A stretch of DNA of 15,170 bases from contig CAZKFB010000031.1 of NCBI GenBank assembly GCA_964551965.1, positions 1-15,170 of the forward strand. The letters run 5' to 3'. The notes beneath the pieces were generated by a model, which was not told the origin of the DNA, made no database searches, and was given only the letters and a program-made list of their open reading frames with translations. Shown here one piece after another: positions 1 through 6,507 of the stretch. The stretch comes from CAG-582 sp964551965. Lineage in GTDB: Bacteria; Bacillota_I; Bacilli_A; RF39; UBA660. The position numbers were made by a program, and so were the translations under genes. Position 1 is the stretch's first letter, and each line of letters starts with the position of its first letter.

Positions 1-1799
1 TATTCTTAAGAGAATTAATTTCCAATGCGAGTGATGCAATAGATAAATTGCATTATAAATCACTGACTGATGAAAATGTAAAAGTAAATAAGAAAGACTT
101 TGCAATCAATGTCGCAGTTGATGAAGAATCTCGTACTATTACTATCAGTGATAATGGTATTGGTATGACAGCTGAAGAACTAGAAAACAATTTAGGTACT
201 ATTGCTAAAAGTGGTTCAAGTGCATTCAAAGAAGAAAATGAACATAAGAAAGATATTGATATAATTGGTCAATTTGGTGTTGGATTCTATTCAGCATTTA
301 TGGTTGCATCAAAGATTAAAGTCGTATCTAAATCTTATGGTGAGACCGATGCCAATGTTTGGGAATCTAGTGGAATTGACGGTTATACAATAAGCAAATG
401 TGAAAAAGACAGTTATGGAACAGAAATCACATTATTTATTAAGGAAGATGATGAAGATAATAATTATTCAGAATTTTTACATGAACATACAATATCATCA
501 CTTATTAAAAAATATTCTAACTATATAACTTATCCAATTAAGATGACTATGCATAAGTCGGAATATAACGAAAAAACTAAAGAGACAGACGAAAAAGAAG
601 TAATAGAAACTTTAAATGATATGGTACCATTATGGAAGAGAAACAAATCGAAGATTAAAGATGAAGAATACAATACCTTCTATTCTGATAAGTTCTTTGA
701 TTATGAAGCTCCAATAGCTCGTATTCATACATCAGCTGAAGGACTAGTAAGTTATAATTCACTTTTATTTATTCCTTCCCATGCACCTTATGACTTCTAT
801 ACTAAGACTTATGAAAAAGGATTACAATTATATTCTAATGGTGTACTAATAATGGAGAAGTGCGCAGAACTTTTACCAGACTATTTTAGTTTTGTTAAAG
901 GGGTAGTCGATTCTCCAGACTTATCACTTAATATAAGTCGTGAAACTCTTCAACAAGATAAGACATTAATTACTATAGCAAAATCATTAGAGACAAAGAT
1001 AATAAAAGAATTAACTGAATTACAAAATGAAAAAAGAGAAGACTATGAAAAGTTCTTTGAAGCATTCGGTGCTAATATTAAATTTGGTATTTATGATCAA
1101 TTTGGTATGAATAAAGATAAACTAAAAGATCTATTGGTATTTAAGACTTCATTAAAAGATAAATCTAAGACTTTAAAAGAATATGTTGATAATATGTCTG
1201 AAGGACAGGATTCTATCTACTATTGTTGTGGTGAATCAATCGATAAAATAGATATGTTACCGGTAGTTGAATCATTCAAAGACAAGAATTATGAAATTCT
1301 ATATTGTACAGATTATATGGATGAATTTGTGTTACAAACTATAGGTGAATATGATTCAAAGAAACTTATCAATATAGCTAAAGAAAATGTTGATTTATCT
1401 GACGAAGAAGAGAAGAAACAAATCGAAGAAAAGAATAACGATAATAAAGAAATGTTAGACTTTATATCTAAGTCTATTGATGGTATAGAATCAGTTAAAT
1501 TTACGAATCGATTAAAAAACCATCCAGTATGTTTAGTAAGTACTGGTGATGTAACAATTGAAATGGAAAAAGTAATTAATGCTATGCCAACTGATGAATC
1601 AGTAAGTGCTAAGAAAGTACTAGAGATAAATGCAAATCACAAGATAGCTGGAGTATTAGAAAATCTTTATAAAAATGATAAAGAAGAATTAAAGCGAGTT
1701 TCGAAGATTCTTTATGAGACATCTCGTCTTATTGAAGGATTATCAGTTGAAAATCCAACAGAACTTACTAATTTAATTTGTGAAGAATTAACTAAATAA
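1..1799 (+). CDS. htpG: Molecular chaperone HtpG (Hsp90), N-terminally cut by the window edge
   Basis: Cytosolic ATP-dependent Hsp90 chaperone. The reading frame is open from base 3 and starts FLRELISNASDAIDKL, the conserved N-box helix that carries the ATP/Mg-binding Asn. The gene therefore begins upstream of the window, and the TTG at base 48 is not the start. Only about 20 residues should be missing. In order come DNGIGM and the GTIAKSG lid, GQFGVGFYSAFMVA, the middle domain with PLWKR, and the catalytic-loop region FVKGVVDSPDLSLNISRETLQQ. The C-terminal dimerisation region ends at TAA 1797-1799. About 598 residues are visible against roughly 620 for the full family, with no internal damage. 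A terminator hairpin starts on the stop codon, so the gene looks monocistronic at its 3' end. I saw no CIRCE element, but its promoter lies outside the window. Identity is essentially certain. Confidence 0.98.
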   Translation, partial: FLRELISNASDAIDKLHYKSLTDENVKVNKKDFAINVAVDEESRTITISDNGIGMTAEELENNLGTIAKSGSSAFKEENEHKKDIDIIGQFGVGFYSAFMVASKIKVVSKSYGETDANVWESSGIDGYTISKCEKDSYGTEITLFIKEDDEDNNYSEFLHEHTISSLIKKYSNYITYPIKMTMHKSEYNEKTKETDEKEVIETLNDMVPLWKRNKSKIKDEEYNTFYSDKFFDYEAPIARIHTSAEGLVSYNSLLFIPSHAPYDFYTKTYEKGLQLYSNGVLIMEKCAELLPDYFSFVKGVVDSPDLSLNISRETLQQDKTLITIAKSLETKIIKELTELQNEKREDYEKFFEAFGANIKFGIYDQFGMNKDKLKDLLVFKTSLKDKSKTLKEYVDNMSEGQDSIYYCCGESIDKIDMLPVVESFKDKNYEILYCTDYMDEFVLQTIGEYDSKKLINIAKENVDLSDEEEKKQIEEKNNDNKEMLDFISKSIDGIESVKFTNRLKNHPVCLVSTGDVTIEMEKVINAMPTDESVSAKKVLEINANHKIAGVLENLYKNDKEELKRVSKILYETSRLIEGLSVENPTELTNLICEELTK

Positions 1800-1821
1800 G
1801 AGATTTAATCTCTTATTTTTT
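1795..1821 (+). terminator. Intrinsic terminator of htpG, formed on the stop codon
   Basis: ATAAGAGAT (1796-1804) pairs perfectly with ATCTCTTAT (1808-1816) across a 3-nt loop and is followed by a T-run to 1821. The left arm contains the htpG stop codon. The T-run runs directly into the extended -10 box of the next gene. Confidence 0.85.
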
Positions 1822-1822
1822 G

Positions 1823-1831
1823 TGTTATAAT
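1823..1831 (+). promoter_or_regulatory. Extended -10 promoter of the transglutaminase-like gene
   Basis: TGTTATAAT is a perfect extended -10 (TG-n-TATAAT). There is no convincing -35; that position is occupied by the upstream terminator hairpin. Placing the start 7 nt downstream gives A1838 and an 11-nt leader, AGGTGAGATAA, directly before ATG 1849. The predicted mRNA thus begins at the Shine-Dalgarno. Confidence 0.6.
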
Positions 1832-1848
1832 TTCATCAGGTGAGATAA

Positions 1849-2364
1849 ATGGATAATAAAATAAATGAAGTACTTGATAAAATGAAAGATATAAAATATG
1901 GATGGGTAGATAAATATAATGTAATTCATACCCATTCTAAACTACAATATTTCTTAGATAATTATTTATATATGAGTGTAGAAGATACTTTGAAGTATAA
2001 AGTAGGTACTTGTTTTGAAAAAGCCAACCTTTCTAAATATTATTTAAAAGAAATGGGAATTGATTCTAAAGTATATATGATTGATTATGATAATCCAAAT
2101 AAATTTGCCAAACATACTATATGTGTCGTAGAAGATAATGGATTATTCTATTGGGTAGAATCAAGTTGGGTAATAAATACCACAAATAAGTTCAATTCTC
2201 TAGAAGAATTATTTGATATGGTCATAAAAAAATATCCTAAGATGTATAAGATAGAAGGATTAGATAGATCATTAATTCATATATATGAAGTTAAAGATAT
2301 TCCTTACAAAATATCATTCTTAGAATATTATAATTTAGTTAAGCAAATAAATGCCAATAGTTAA
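1849..2364 (+). CDS. Transglutaminase-like cysteine protein, small and cytosolic
   Basis: A 171-residue protein with no signal peptide or membrane segment. It fits the bacterial transglutaminase-like/papain-fold pattern. KVGTCFEKANLSKYYL places a candidate nucleophile Cys55 at a helix start. KHTICVVEDNGLFYWVESSW gives His89 on a strand, and Glu104 or nearby polar residues stand where the family usually has Asp. It is about the size of the isolated domain, so it probably acts as a small stand-alone peptidase or amidase; its substrate cannot be read from sequence. The start is fixed by AGGTGA placed 6 nt before ATG 1849. It is transcribed alone from its own extended -10. Its last 30 bases overlap the convergent tspO gene, and its terminator lies inside tspO. 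The fold is moderately sure; the activity is inference. Confidence 0.75.
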   Translation: MDNKINEVLDKMKDIKYGWVDKYNVIHTHSKLQYFLDNYLYMSVEDTLKYKVGTCFEKANLSKYYLKEMGIDSKVYMIDYDNPNKFAKHTICVVEDNGLFYWVESSWVINTTNKFNSLEELFDMVIKKYPKMYKIEGLDRSLIHIYEVKDIPYKISFLEYYNLVKQINANS

Positions 2365-2790
2365 ATAAGTAGCAAAGAGTATCCATATTAAATAAGGAAT
2401 ATTTAAATATGTGGATATTCTTTTTTCATGTCTCATTTCTTTAATCATTAGAATTACTAAAATATCAAGTATTATTATCCATGCCGAAGCAAATAATCTT
2501 AATTTAAAGATAAAGAATATTATTGACCATAGATAATTAACTATCAACTGAGTATAATATAATACCTTTAATCTTTTATTTGTTCGGATTTCATTCTTTC
2601 TAATTAAATAGTAGGAAATACCTAAAGTCAAATAAATAGCACTCCATGCAATAGGAAATACAATTGAAGGAGGAGCTAGAGGAGGCTTTATTATTGAATT
2701 ATAATCAATTGAATCTTTTATTAGAAATCCAACTATAGAACCCCCAATTATCGGAGTAGATATTAATCCTATTTTTTTTATTAATTTCAT
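2335..2790 (-). CDS. tspO: TspO/MBR family membrane protein
   Basis: A five-helix membrane protein of the TspO (tryptophan-rich sensory protein / mitochondrial benzodiazepine receptor) family, which binds porphyrins and other hydrophobic ligands. Of 151 residues, the diagnostic motifs are KPPLAPPSIVFPIAW (35-49), the NYLW segment (85-88), and PYLIWILFATYL (132-143) in the last helix. Helices fall near residues 5-23, 42-63, 78-98, 100-117 and 129-150. The start is ATG 2790: AGTGAT lies at the standard distance before it, whereas the GTG at 2799 is part of that Shine-Dalgarno. It is transcribed alone, divergent from the methyltransferase gene. Its 3' end overlaps the convergent gene by 30 bases, and no clear terminator of its own is visible. 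A run of eight A lies near the N-terminus. No haem or tetrapyrrole pathway gene is nearby, so the ligand is unknown. Confidence 0.93.
   Translation of the reverse strand: MKLIKKIGLISTPIIGGSIVGFLIKDSIDYNSIIKPPLAPPSIVFPIAWSAIYLTLGISYYLIRKNEIRTNKRLKVLYYTQLIVNYLWSIIFFIFKLRLFASAWIIILDILVILMIKEMRHEKRISTYLNIPYLIWILFATYLTIGIYLLN
2374..2426 (+). terminator. Terminator for the transglutaminase-like gene, lying antisense inside tspO
   Basis: AAAGAGTATCCATAT (2374-2388) pairs with ATGTGGATATTCTTT (2409-2423): 15 bp including two G-U pairs. An inner arm TAAATA (2389-2394) / TATTTA (2400-2405) closes the loop with a 3-nt bulge. The T-run is 2421-2426. On the minus strand the hairpin is not followed by a good T-run, so it should act on plus-strand transcription only, although the bases are tspO codons. 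Confidence 0.6.
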
Positions 2791-2806
2791 AAACATCACT
2801 TATTAT

Positions 2807-2812
2807 ATTTTA
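2807..2812 (-). promoter_or_regulatory. Candidate -10 box for tspO
   Basis: On the minus strand TAAAAT (one mismatch to TATAAT) lies 22 nt before ATG 2790. A start 7 nt downstream gives A2800 and the 10-nt leader AGTGATGTTT. No good -35 or TG extension is seen. The call rests on the same spacing seen at other genes here. Confidence 0.4.
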
Positions 2813-2835
2813 TGTTTATTATTTCTTTTTATACA

Positions 2836-2844
2836 TGGTATACT
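2836..2844 (+). promoter_or_regulatory. Extended -10 promoter of the methyltransferase cluster
   Basis: TGGTATACT is an extended -10 with the TG correctly placed. The predicted start A2851 gives the 10-nt leader AGTGATTATT before ATG 2861. The -35 region is only weakly matched. Confidence 0.55.
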
Positions 2845-2860
2845 ATAGTCAGTGATTATT

Positions 2861-3688
2861 ATGAATGAGACAATTTTAAAATATTTCAGTATTTTACTTA
2901 ATGATTATCCAGACTATATTGACGATTCTTTAATTAAAGAAGTTAATTCAGAAGGTATTTTATCTAATGAAGAAACTGTAAGAATAATTATAGCAACACT
3001 TTTTAAATTAGATGATAATCGAGAAGTAATGGATAGATATTTTAAGTATATATTTAAAGAATTAGATACTAGTGAATATAATAATAACTTATTTCTCAAG
3101 AATATAAAGTTAGATAATATTAATTATAAAAATTGGAAAATTGAAAATATTAAATATAAACCTTATGAACTATTTGTCTATAATGATTTAGAAGTAAAAG
3201 ATAATTATGTAATACCCCAAATAGGTTTCTTTACAAATGTATATAAATTCCCAGCAATATATGAAAATAATCGTATTTGGATGTTAATAACACCAAATGA
3301 GATAAATACGATGAAAGATCCGATAGAAGAATCTTTTGGTGATGTTTTAACTTATGGATTAGGTATAGGTTATTTCCCTTACATGGTATCATTAAAAGAT
3401 AATGTCAAAAGTATAACTATTGTTGAAAAAGATAAGTCAGTAATTGAATTATTTGAGCGTTATATTTTACCTCAATTTGAATTCAAAGATAAAATTAATA
3501 TAATATGTGATGATGCTATCGAATATGCAAAAAGGCAAATCAAATACGACTATGTCTTTGTTGATATATGGCATGATCCAAGCGATGCAATAAATCTATA
3601 TAAAGAATTTAAAACTTTAGAAAGGGAAGATACTAAATATAGCTATTGGATTGAAAAAACTATCAAATATTATTTAGATGAGTTATAA
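2861..3688 (+). CDS. Spermidine-synthase-like SAM-dependent methyltransferase fold protein
   Basis: A 275-residue protein. The C-terminal half has a class I Rossmann methyltransferase fold of spermidine-synthase type. The glycine loop is LTYGLGIGYFPY (163-174), acidic Glu189 (IVEKDKSV) ends strand 2, Asp217/Asp218 (CDDAIEYA) follow, and YDYVFVDIWHDPSDA (229-243) stands in the motif IV position. The N-terminal 100 residues are helical, with no domain I recognise. The Asp pattern that binds polyamine in true SpeE is not evident, so the substrate is unknown. The start is ATG 2861 with AGTGAT upstream; the GTG at 2852 is the Shine-Dalgarno itself. It is the first gene of a three-gene same-strand cluster, 19 nt before the GNAT gene. 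Its stop codon sits inside a candidate -10 for that gene. The fold is confident, the function is not. Confidence 0.8.
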   Translation: MNETILKYFSILLNDYPDYIDDSLIKEVNSEGILSNEETVRIIIATLFKLDDNREVMDRYFKYIFKELDTSEYNNNLFLKNIKLDNINYKNWKIENIKYKPYELFVYNDLEVKDNYVIPQIGFFTNVYKFPAIYENNRIWMLITPNEINTMKDPIEESFGDVLTYGLGIGYFPYMVSLKDNVKSITIVEKDKSVIELFERYILPQFEFKDKINIICDDAIEYAKRQIKYDYVFVDIWHDPSDAINLYKEFKTLEREDTKYSYWIEKTIKYYLDEL

Positions 3689-3689
3689 T
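3684..3689 (+). promoter_or_regulatory. Candidate -10 box for the GNAT gene, overlapping the upstream stop codon
   Basis: TATAAT contains the methyltransferase stop TAA (3686-3688). The predicted start A3696 gives a 12-nt leader beginning AAGGGG, the Shine-Dalgarno of ATG 3708. No -35 and no TG extension are seen, so read-through from upstream remains equally possible. Confidence 0.35.
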
Positions 3690-3707
3690 AGCCTCAAGGG
3701 GATAGTT

Positions 3708-4211
3708 ATGGAAAAATTTAAGATAAGTGAATTAGATCGAATTAATTTTAGTCGAGCAGCCAATCAATTATATGAGATTACTGATTATAATCACGCACAA
3801 TATCCAGAATACTATAAATGGTTTTATGGGCGCAGTTTACCTAGAGTATTAACTGGTACAGGCGAGATAATATTTTATCTTGATGCCTTCGTAGTTGTTG
3901 GTCTTACAATTTTAAAGAGTACTGATGAAGAAAAGAAAATGTGTACTTTTATGATTAATGAAGAATATCGAAAAAGAGGCTATTCAAAACAATTATTAGA
4001 AGATGCTTTTGATTATTTGGGTACTGAAAAACCAGTCATAACTATACCTAACTTTAGGTTAGAAGAATTTAGTAAAATAATTGATTCGTATGGCTGGATA
4101 GCAACAAGTGAAACGGATGATTATAAATCAAAAGAAATAATATTTAATGAGGTGAGTGACATAAATGGAAAAGATATTCAAAAATTACAATATCCTAGTA
4201 GAAGAGTTTAA
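3708..4211 (+). CDS. GNAT family N-acetyltransferase
   Basis: A 167-residue protein. GNAT motif A is visible as FMINEEYRKRGYSKQLLEDAFDYL (81-104): a strand followed by the RKRGYSKQLL pyrophosphate-binding turn for acetyl-CoA. Preceding strands (EIIFYLDAFVVVGLTILK, 53-70) and the C-terminal helix and strand (FSKIIDSYGWIATS) complete the fold. The acceptor substrate is unknown; the family acetylates amines on small molecules, peptides or proteins. The start is ATG 3708, set by AAGGGG at good spacing; an in-frame ATG at 3678 lies inside the previous gene and has no Shine-Dalgarno. The last 47 bases overlap the start of the HD gene, giving about 15 extra residues past the natural end of the fold. 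Those residues look like read-through of the next gene's start region in another frame. Confidence 0.8.
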   Translation: MEKFKISELDRINFSRAANQLYEITDYNHAQYPEYYKWFYGRSLPRVLTGTGEIIFYLDAFVVVGLTILKSTDEEKKMCTFMINEEYRKRGYSKQLLEDAFDYLGTEKPVITIPNFRLEEFSKIIDSYGWIATSETDDYKSKEIIFNEVSDINGKDIQKLQYPSRRV

Positions 4212-5019
4212 CAATAATAAAGGTTTAGTAGAAGATTACTTTGATTATATTATGACAGTTTCTTTATTTATGAATGAAAAGAATATAGCTGTTAATAATC
4301 AAATATATGATACTTTATTAGTTGAATTAATAAAGAAGTTAAATAATGGTTCTTTAGGTCCTTTAAGTGATTATGAAAACTATTATAGTTCTTTATATGT
4401 ATCTACTATCAATGAAGAAGTAATTAAATATCTAAACGAAATTAAGAAGGGAATAAATGATTCTACACCTTTAGGTAAAGCTATCCTAAACTTTCATAAA
4501 TTAATTTTTATTAATCGAAGAGGTTGGATTGATCGTAAAGTCCCTCAAGAATACTATGAAAGTGATGCTCTACATACAATGCAAATGTTTGCTCTTATAA
4601 GCATGCTTTATGCAAGTAGATTAGTAGATATAAAAGAACCTAAGAAGACATATGAAATGATATTAATTCATGAAATAGGAGAAATTGTATCTGATGATAT
4701 ATCTGAGTTGGATCCACGACATAAGAATATGAAAGATTTAGAAATAATTGGTGTAACCGATACTTTTGAAAGCATTGGATGTGGTGAATACTTCACTAAT
4801 TTATGGAAAGAGTTTTCAGAAAAGAAAACAAAGATTGCTCGACTTGCATATGAAATAGACAAATTAGATGCCGTATTAAAAGCTAATTTCATTTCACAAG
4901 AAATAAGTGATATTTCAATATTCAAAGAGTTCTTCGAATATGAAGAAAATAGAAATACTTTTGATAACAGTGAAGTTAAACCTTTATTTGAAATTGTTAG
5001 AAGATTAAATTATAAATAG
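4165..5019 (+). CDS. HD-domain phosphohydrolase, YfbR/HDDC2-like (HD_3)
   Basis: A 284-residue cytosolic protein. Residues 1-105 are a helical region I do not recognise. Residues 107-245 match the YfbR/HDDC2 nucleotidase-type HD fold: RRGW (118-121), then ESDALHTMQMF with metal-ligand His137, then LIHEIGEIVSDDIS (167-180), then YEIDKLDAVLKA with Asp232. Known members dephosphorylate deoxynucleoside monophosphates or related small phosphates using divalent metal. Unusually, the eponymous His-Asp pair reads His169-Glu170 (CAT GAA). Glu can still bind metal but the change is uncommon. The start is ATG 4165 with GAGGTGAGTGA upstream; it overlaps the GNAT gene by 47 bases. It is the last gene of the cluster and ends in a terminator. 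Family fairly sure, substrate unknown. Confidence 0.82.
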   Translation: MEKIFKNYNILVEEFNNNKGLVEDYFDYIMTVSLFMNEKNIAVNNQIYDTLLVELIKKLNNGSLGPLSDYENYYSSLYVSTINEEVIKYLNEIKKGINDSTPLGKAILNFHKLIFINRRGWIDRKVPQEYYESDALHTMQMFALISMLYASRLVDIKEPKKTYEMILIHEIGEIVSDDISELDPRHKNMKDLEIIGVTDTFESIGCGEYFTNLWKEFSEKKTKIARLAYEIDKLDAVLKANFISQEISDISIFKEFFEYEENRNTFDNSEVKPLFEIVRRLNYK

Positions 5020-5039
5020 ATACCTATGTATCTTTTTTT
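5018..5039 (+). terminator. Intrinsic terminator after the HD gene
   Basis: AGATAC (5018-5023) pairs with GTATCT (5028-5033) across CTAT and is followed by a T-run to 5039. The stem starts on the last two bases of the TAG stop codon. It is short, hence moderate strength. Confidence 0.7.
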
Positions 5040-5049
5040 ATTGGTCACA

Positions 5050-5055
5050 TATTAT
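5050..5055 (+). promoter_or_regulatory. Candidate -10 box of mntP
   Basis: TATTAT lies 22 nt before ATG 5072. The predicted start A5062 gives the 10-nt leader AGGAGAAAAT, which begins with the Shine-Dalgarno. No -35 is seen. The gap of 52 bases is too short for a yybP-ykoY manganese riboswitch. Confidence 0.4.
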
Positions 5056-5071
5056 TAAATAAGGAGAAAAT

Positions 5072-5617
5072 ATGAATATACTTAGAATAATATTAATTGG
5101 TTATGGGCTTTCTGCTGATGCTTTTGCAGCAAGCATTGTAGCTAGTTTGCAAAGTAATAGATCAGTTAAAACAGCATTAATGTGTAGCAGTATATTTGGG
5201 GTTTTTCAAGGAATAATGCCTTTTTTAGGTTATCTTCTTTCTATGAATTTTAGTAAATATATAGGTGCTGTAGATCATTATATCGCTTTTTTCTTACTTG
5301 CTATAATTGGTATAAATATGATTAAAGATAGAAATAAAGAAGAGAATGAGAGCAATTATAATTTTAAAACAATTTTCTTGTTAGGAATAGCAACATCTAT
5401 TGATGCATTCGCGGTTGGAACAACTATTGGTATAATGGGATTGCCTATTGTATTATCTTGTATAATGATTTCTATTATAACTTTTATTCTATGTTTAATA
5501 GCTTCCTTTATTGGTAGTTTTATTGGTGTTCATCATGCATCTTCATCTAAATTAATTGGTGGTATTATTTTAATTATTATTGGGATTCATACTTTAATTG
5601 AGCATCTTATGTTATAA
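5072..5617 (+). CDS. mntP: Manganese efflux pump MntP
   Basis: A 181-residue polytopic membrane protein of the MntP (DUF204) family, which exports Mn(II) from the cytoplasm. It is built as two inverted three-helix repeats, both visible. The first has LSADAFAASI with Asp16 and FGVFQGIMPFLG; the second has ATSIDAFAVG with Asp111. VDHYIAFFLLAIIGINMI carries Asp68, and these acidic residues match the conserved intramembrane positions. A charged loop (about 85-98) separates the halves. Six helices span the length, equal to the usual family size. The start is strongly set by AAGGAGA before ATG 5072. It lies just after a terminator and 17 nt before the SDR gene, whose -10 box covers the mntP stop codon. 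No Mn riboswitch or MntR-type palindrome is apparent in the short leader. Confidence 0.95.
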   Translation: MNILRIILIGYGLSADAFAASIVASLQSNRSVKTALMCSSIFGVFQGIMPFLGYLLSMNFSKYIGAVDHYIAFFLLAIIGINMIKDRNKEENESNYNFKTIFLLGIATSIDAFAVGTTIGIMGLPIVLSCIMISIITFILCLIASFIGSFIGVHHASSSKLIGGIILIIIGIHTLIEHLML

Positions 5618-5618
5618 T
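5610..5618 (+). promoter_or_regulatory. Extended -10 promoter of the SDR gene, built on the mntP stop codon
   Basis: TGTTATAAT is a perfect extended -10 whose TAA (5615-5617) is the mntP stop codon. The predicted start A5625 gives the 10-nt leader AGGTGATAAT before ATG 5635. No -35 is seen. Confidence 0.55.
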
Positions 5619-5634
5619 TAGTATAGGTGATAAT

Positions 5635-6435
5635 ATGAAAACAGTAGTTATAACGGGATCAGCTCGAGGATTTGGTTATGCAATGTTGGAACTCTTTTAT
5701 AAGAATAATTTTAATGTTGTTGTAACAGATATTAATGAAACTGAATTGGATAAGGCTGTTATTAAACTTGCTAAGATCGAAAGTGAAGGGGAAATACTTT
5801 CATTTAATGTCGATGTTACTAAATCTAGTGATATCGATATTGTCATTAAAGAAACAATTGCCGAATTTGGTGGTATTGATATTTGGATTAATAATGCTGG
5901 AGTAAATCAACCTAATAAACCAATTTGGGAACTTGATGAAAATACAATTAATAGATTAATTGATATTGATATAAAAGCGGTAGTTAATTCTACGAGATTA
6001 GTGCTCAATCAAATGAATAAACAAGGATATGGTGCAATCTATAATGTCGAAGGACATGGATCAAATGATGCAACCATTACTGGTTTATCAATCTATGGAA
6101 TGTCTAAGCGTGCAATTACTTATTTTACTGATGCTTTAATTCATGAAGTTAAAGAAAAGAATATTAATGTTACTATTGGTAAAATAACTCCCGGAATTAT
6201 GATTACTAACTTTATTAGTACTTCTTTAGGTGATGGTGAAAAAGTAGACTTAGATGAAAAAACTAAGAAAGTGTATAATATTCTAGGGGATTATCCTGAG
6301 ACAATTGCCGAATTCATGGTTAAAAGAATAATTAATAATAAAAAGAAATATCCTAAATTTGTATGGCTAACTAATAAAAGAGCAGCTTGGAGATTTATGA
6401 CTTTAGGATTAAACAAAAATAATTATTTTGAATAG
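5635..6435 (+). CDS. Short-chain dehydrogenase/reductase resembling the NYC1/NOL (chlorophyll b reductase) subfamily
   Basis: A 266-residue classical SDR that should use NAD(P)H to reduce a carbonyl. It shows the dinucleotide loop TGSARGFG (7-14), acidic Asp32 after strand 2, VDVT (59-62), NNAG (86-89), the active-site YGMSK (Tyr154, Lys158) and a PG-like ITPGIMITNF segment. The stretch NVEGHGS, with Ser143 eleven residues before Tyr154, differs from the usual NISS motif 13 residues before Tyr. From memory it matches the NM(D/E)GxGS layout of plant and bacterial NYC1/NOL reductases, as does DIWINNAG. The C-terminal 50 residues are basic and aromatic. No photosynthesis is expected here, so the substrate is unknown. 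The start is set by AGGTGAT before ATG 5635. The gene ends in a terminator. Confidence 0.88.
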   Translation: MKTVVITGSARGFGYAMLELFYKNNFNVVVTDINETELDKAVIKLAKIESEGEILSFNVDVTKSSDIDIVIKETIAEFGGIDIWINNAGVNQPNKPIWELDENTINRLIDIDIKAVVNSTRLVLNQMNKQGYGAIYNVEGHGSNDATITGLSIYGMSKRAITYFTDALIHEVKEKNINVTIGKITPGIMITNFISTSLGDGEKVDLDEKTKKVYNILGDYPETIAEFMVKRIINNKKKYPKFVWLTNKRAAWRFMTLGLNKNNYFE

Positions 6436-6455
6436 TTATATAACTATTCTTTTTT
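6430..6455 (+). terminator. Intrinsic terminator after the SDR gene
   Basis: A perfect 20-base palindrome, GAATAGTTAT/ATAACTATTC (6430-6449), is followed by six T (6450-6455). It contains the TAG stop codon (6433-6435). Confidence 0.85.
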
Positions 6456-6456
6456 C

Positions 6457-6485
6457 TTGTTTAAATAAGTAATTAATGATATTAT
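6457..6485 (+). promoter_or_regulatory. Promoter of the TtcA-like gene
   Basis: -35 TTGTTT (6457-6462), a 17-nt spacer and -10 TATTAT (6480-6485). The predicted start near 6492 gives a leader of about 16 nt containing GAGGGG before ATG 6508. The promoter begins two bases after the upstream terminator's T-run. Confidence 0.5.
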
Positions 6486-6507
6486 TTTAATGTTGAGGGG
6501 AAAACTT

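Noticed and set aside
48..50. TTG at 48 as the start of htpG
   Set aside because: The frame is open to base 3 and encodes the conserved N-box upstream, so the gene enters from outside the window.
4668..4925. Minus-strand frame inside the HD gene, and similar frames at 2914, 10240, 10696, 11655, 12109 and 12868
   Set aside because: They lie opposite well-supported genes, lack Shine-Dalgarno signals and show no recognisable domain; they are shadows.
5020..5071. yybP-ykoY manganese riboswitch before mntP
   Set aside because: Only 52 bases lie between genes, part of which is a terminator; no riboswitch fold fits.
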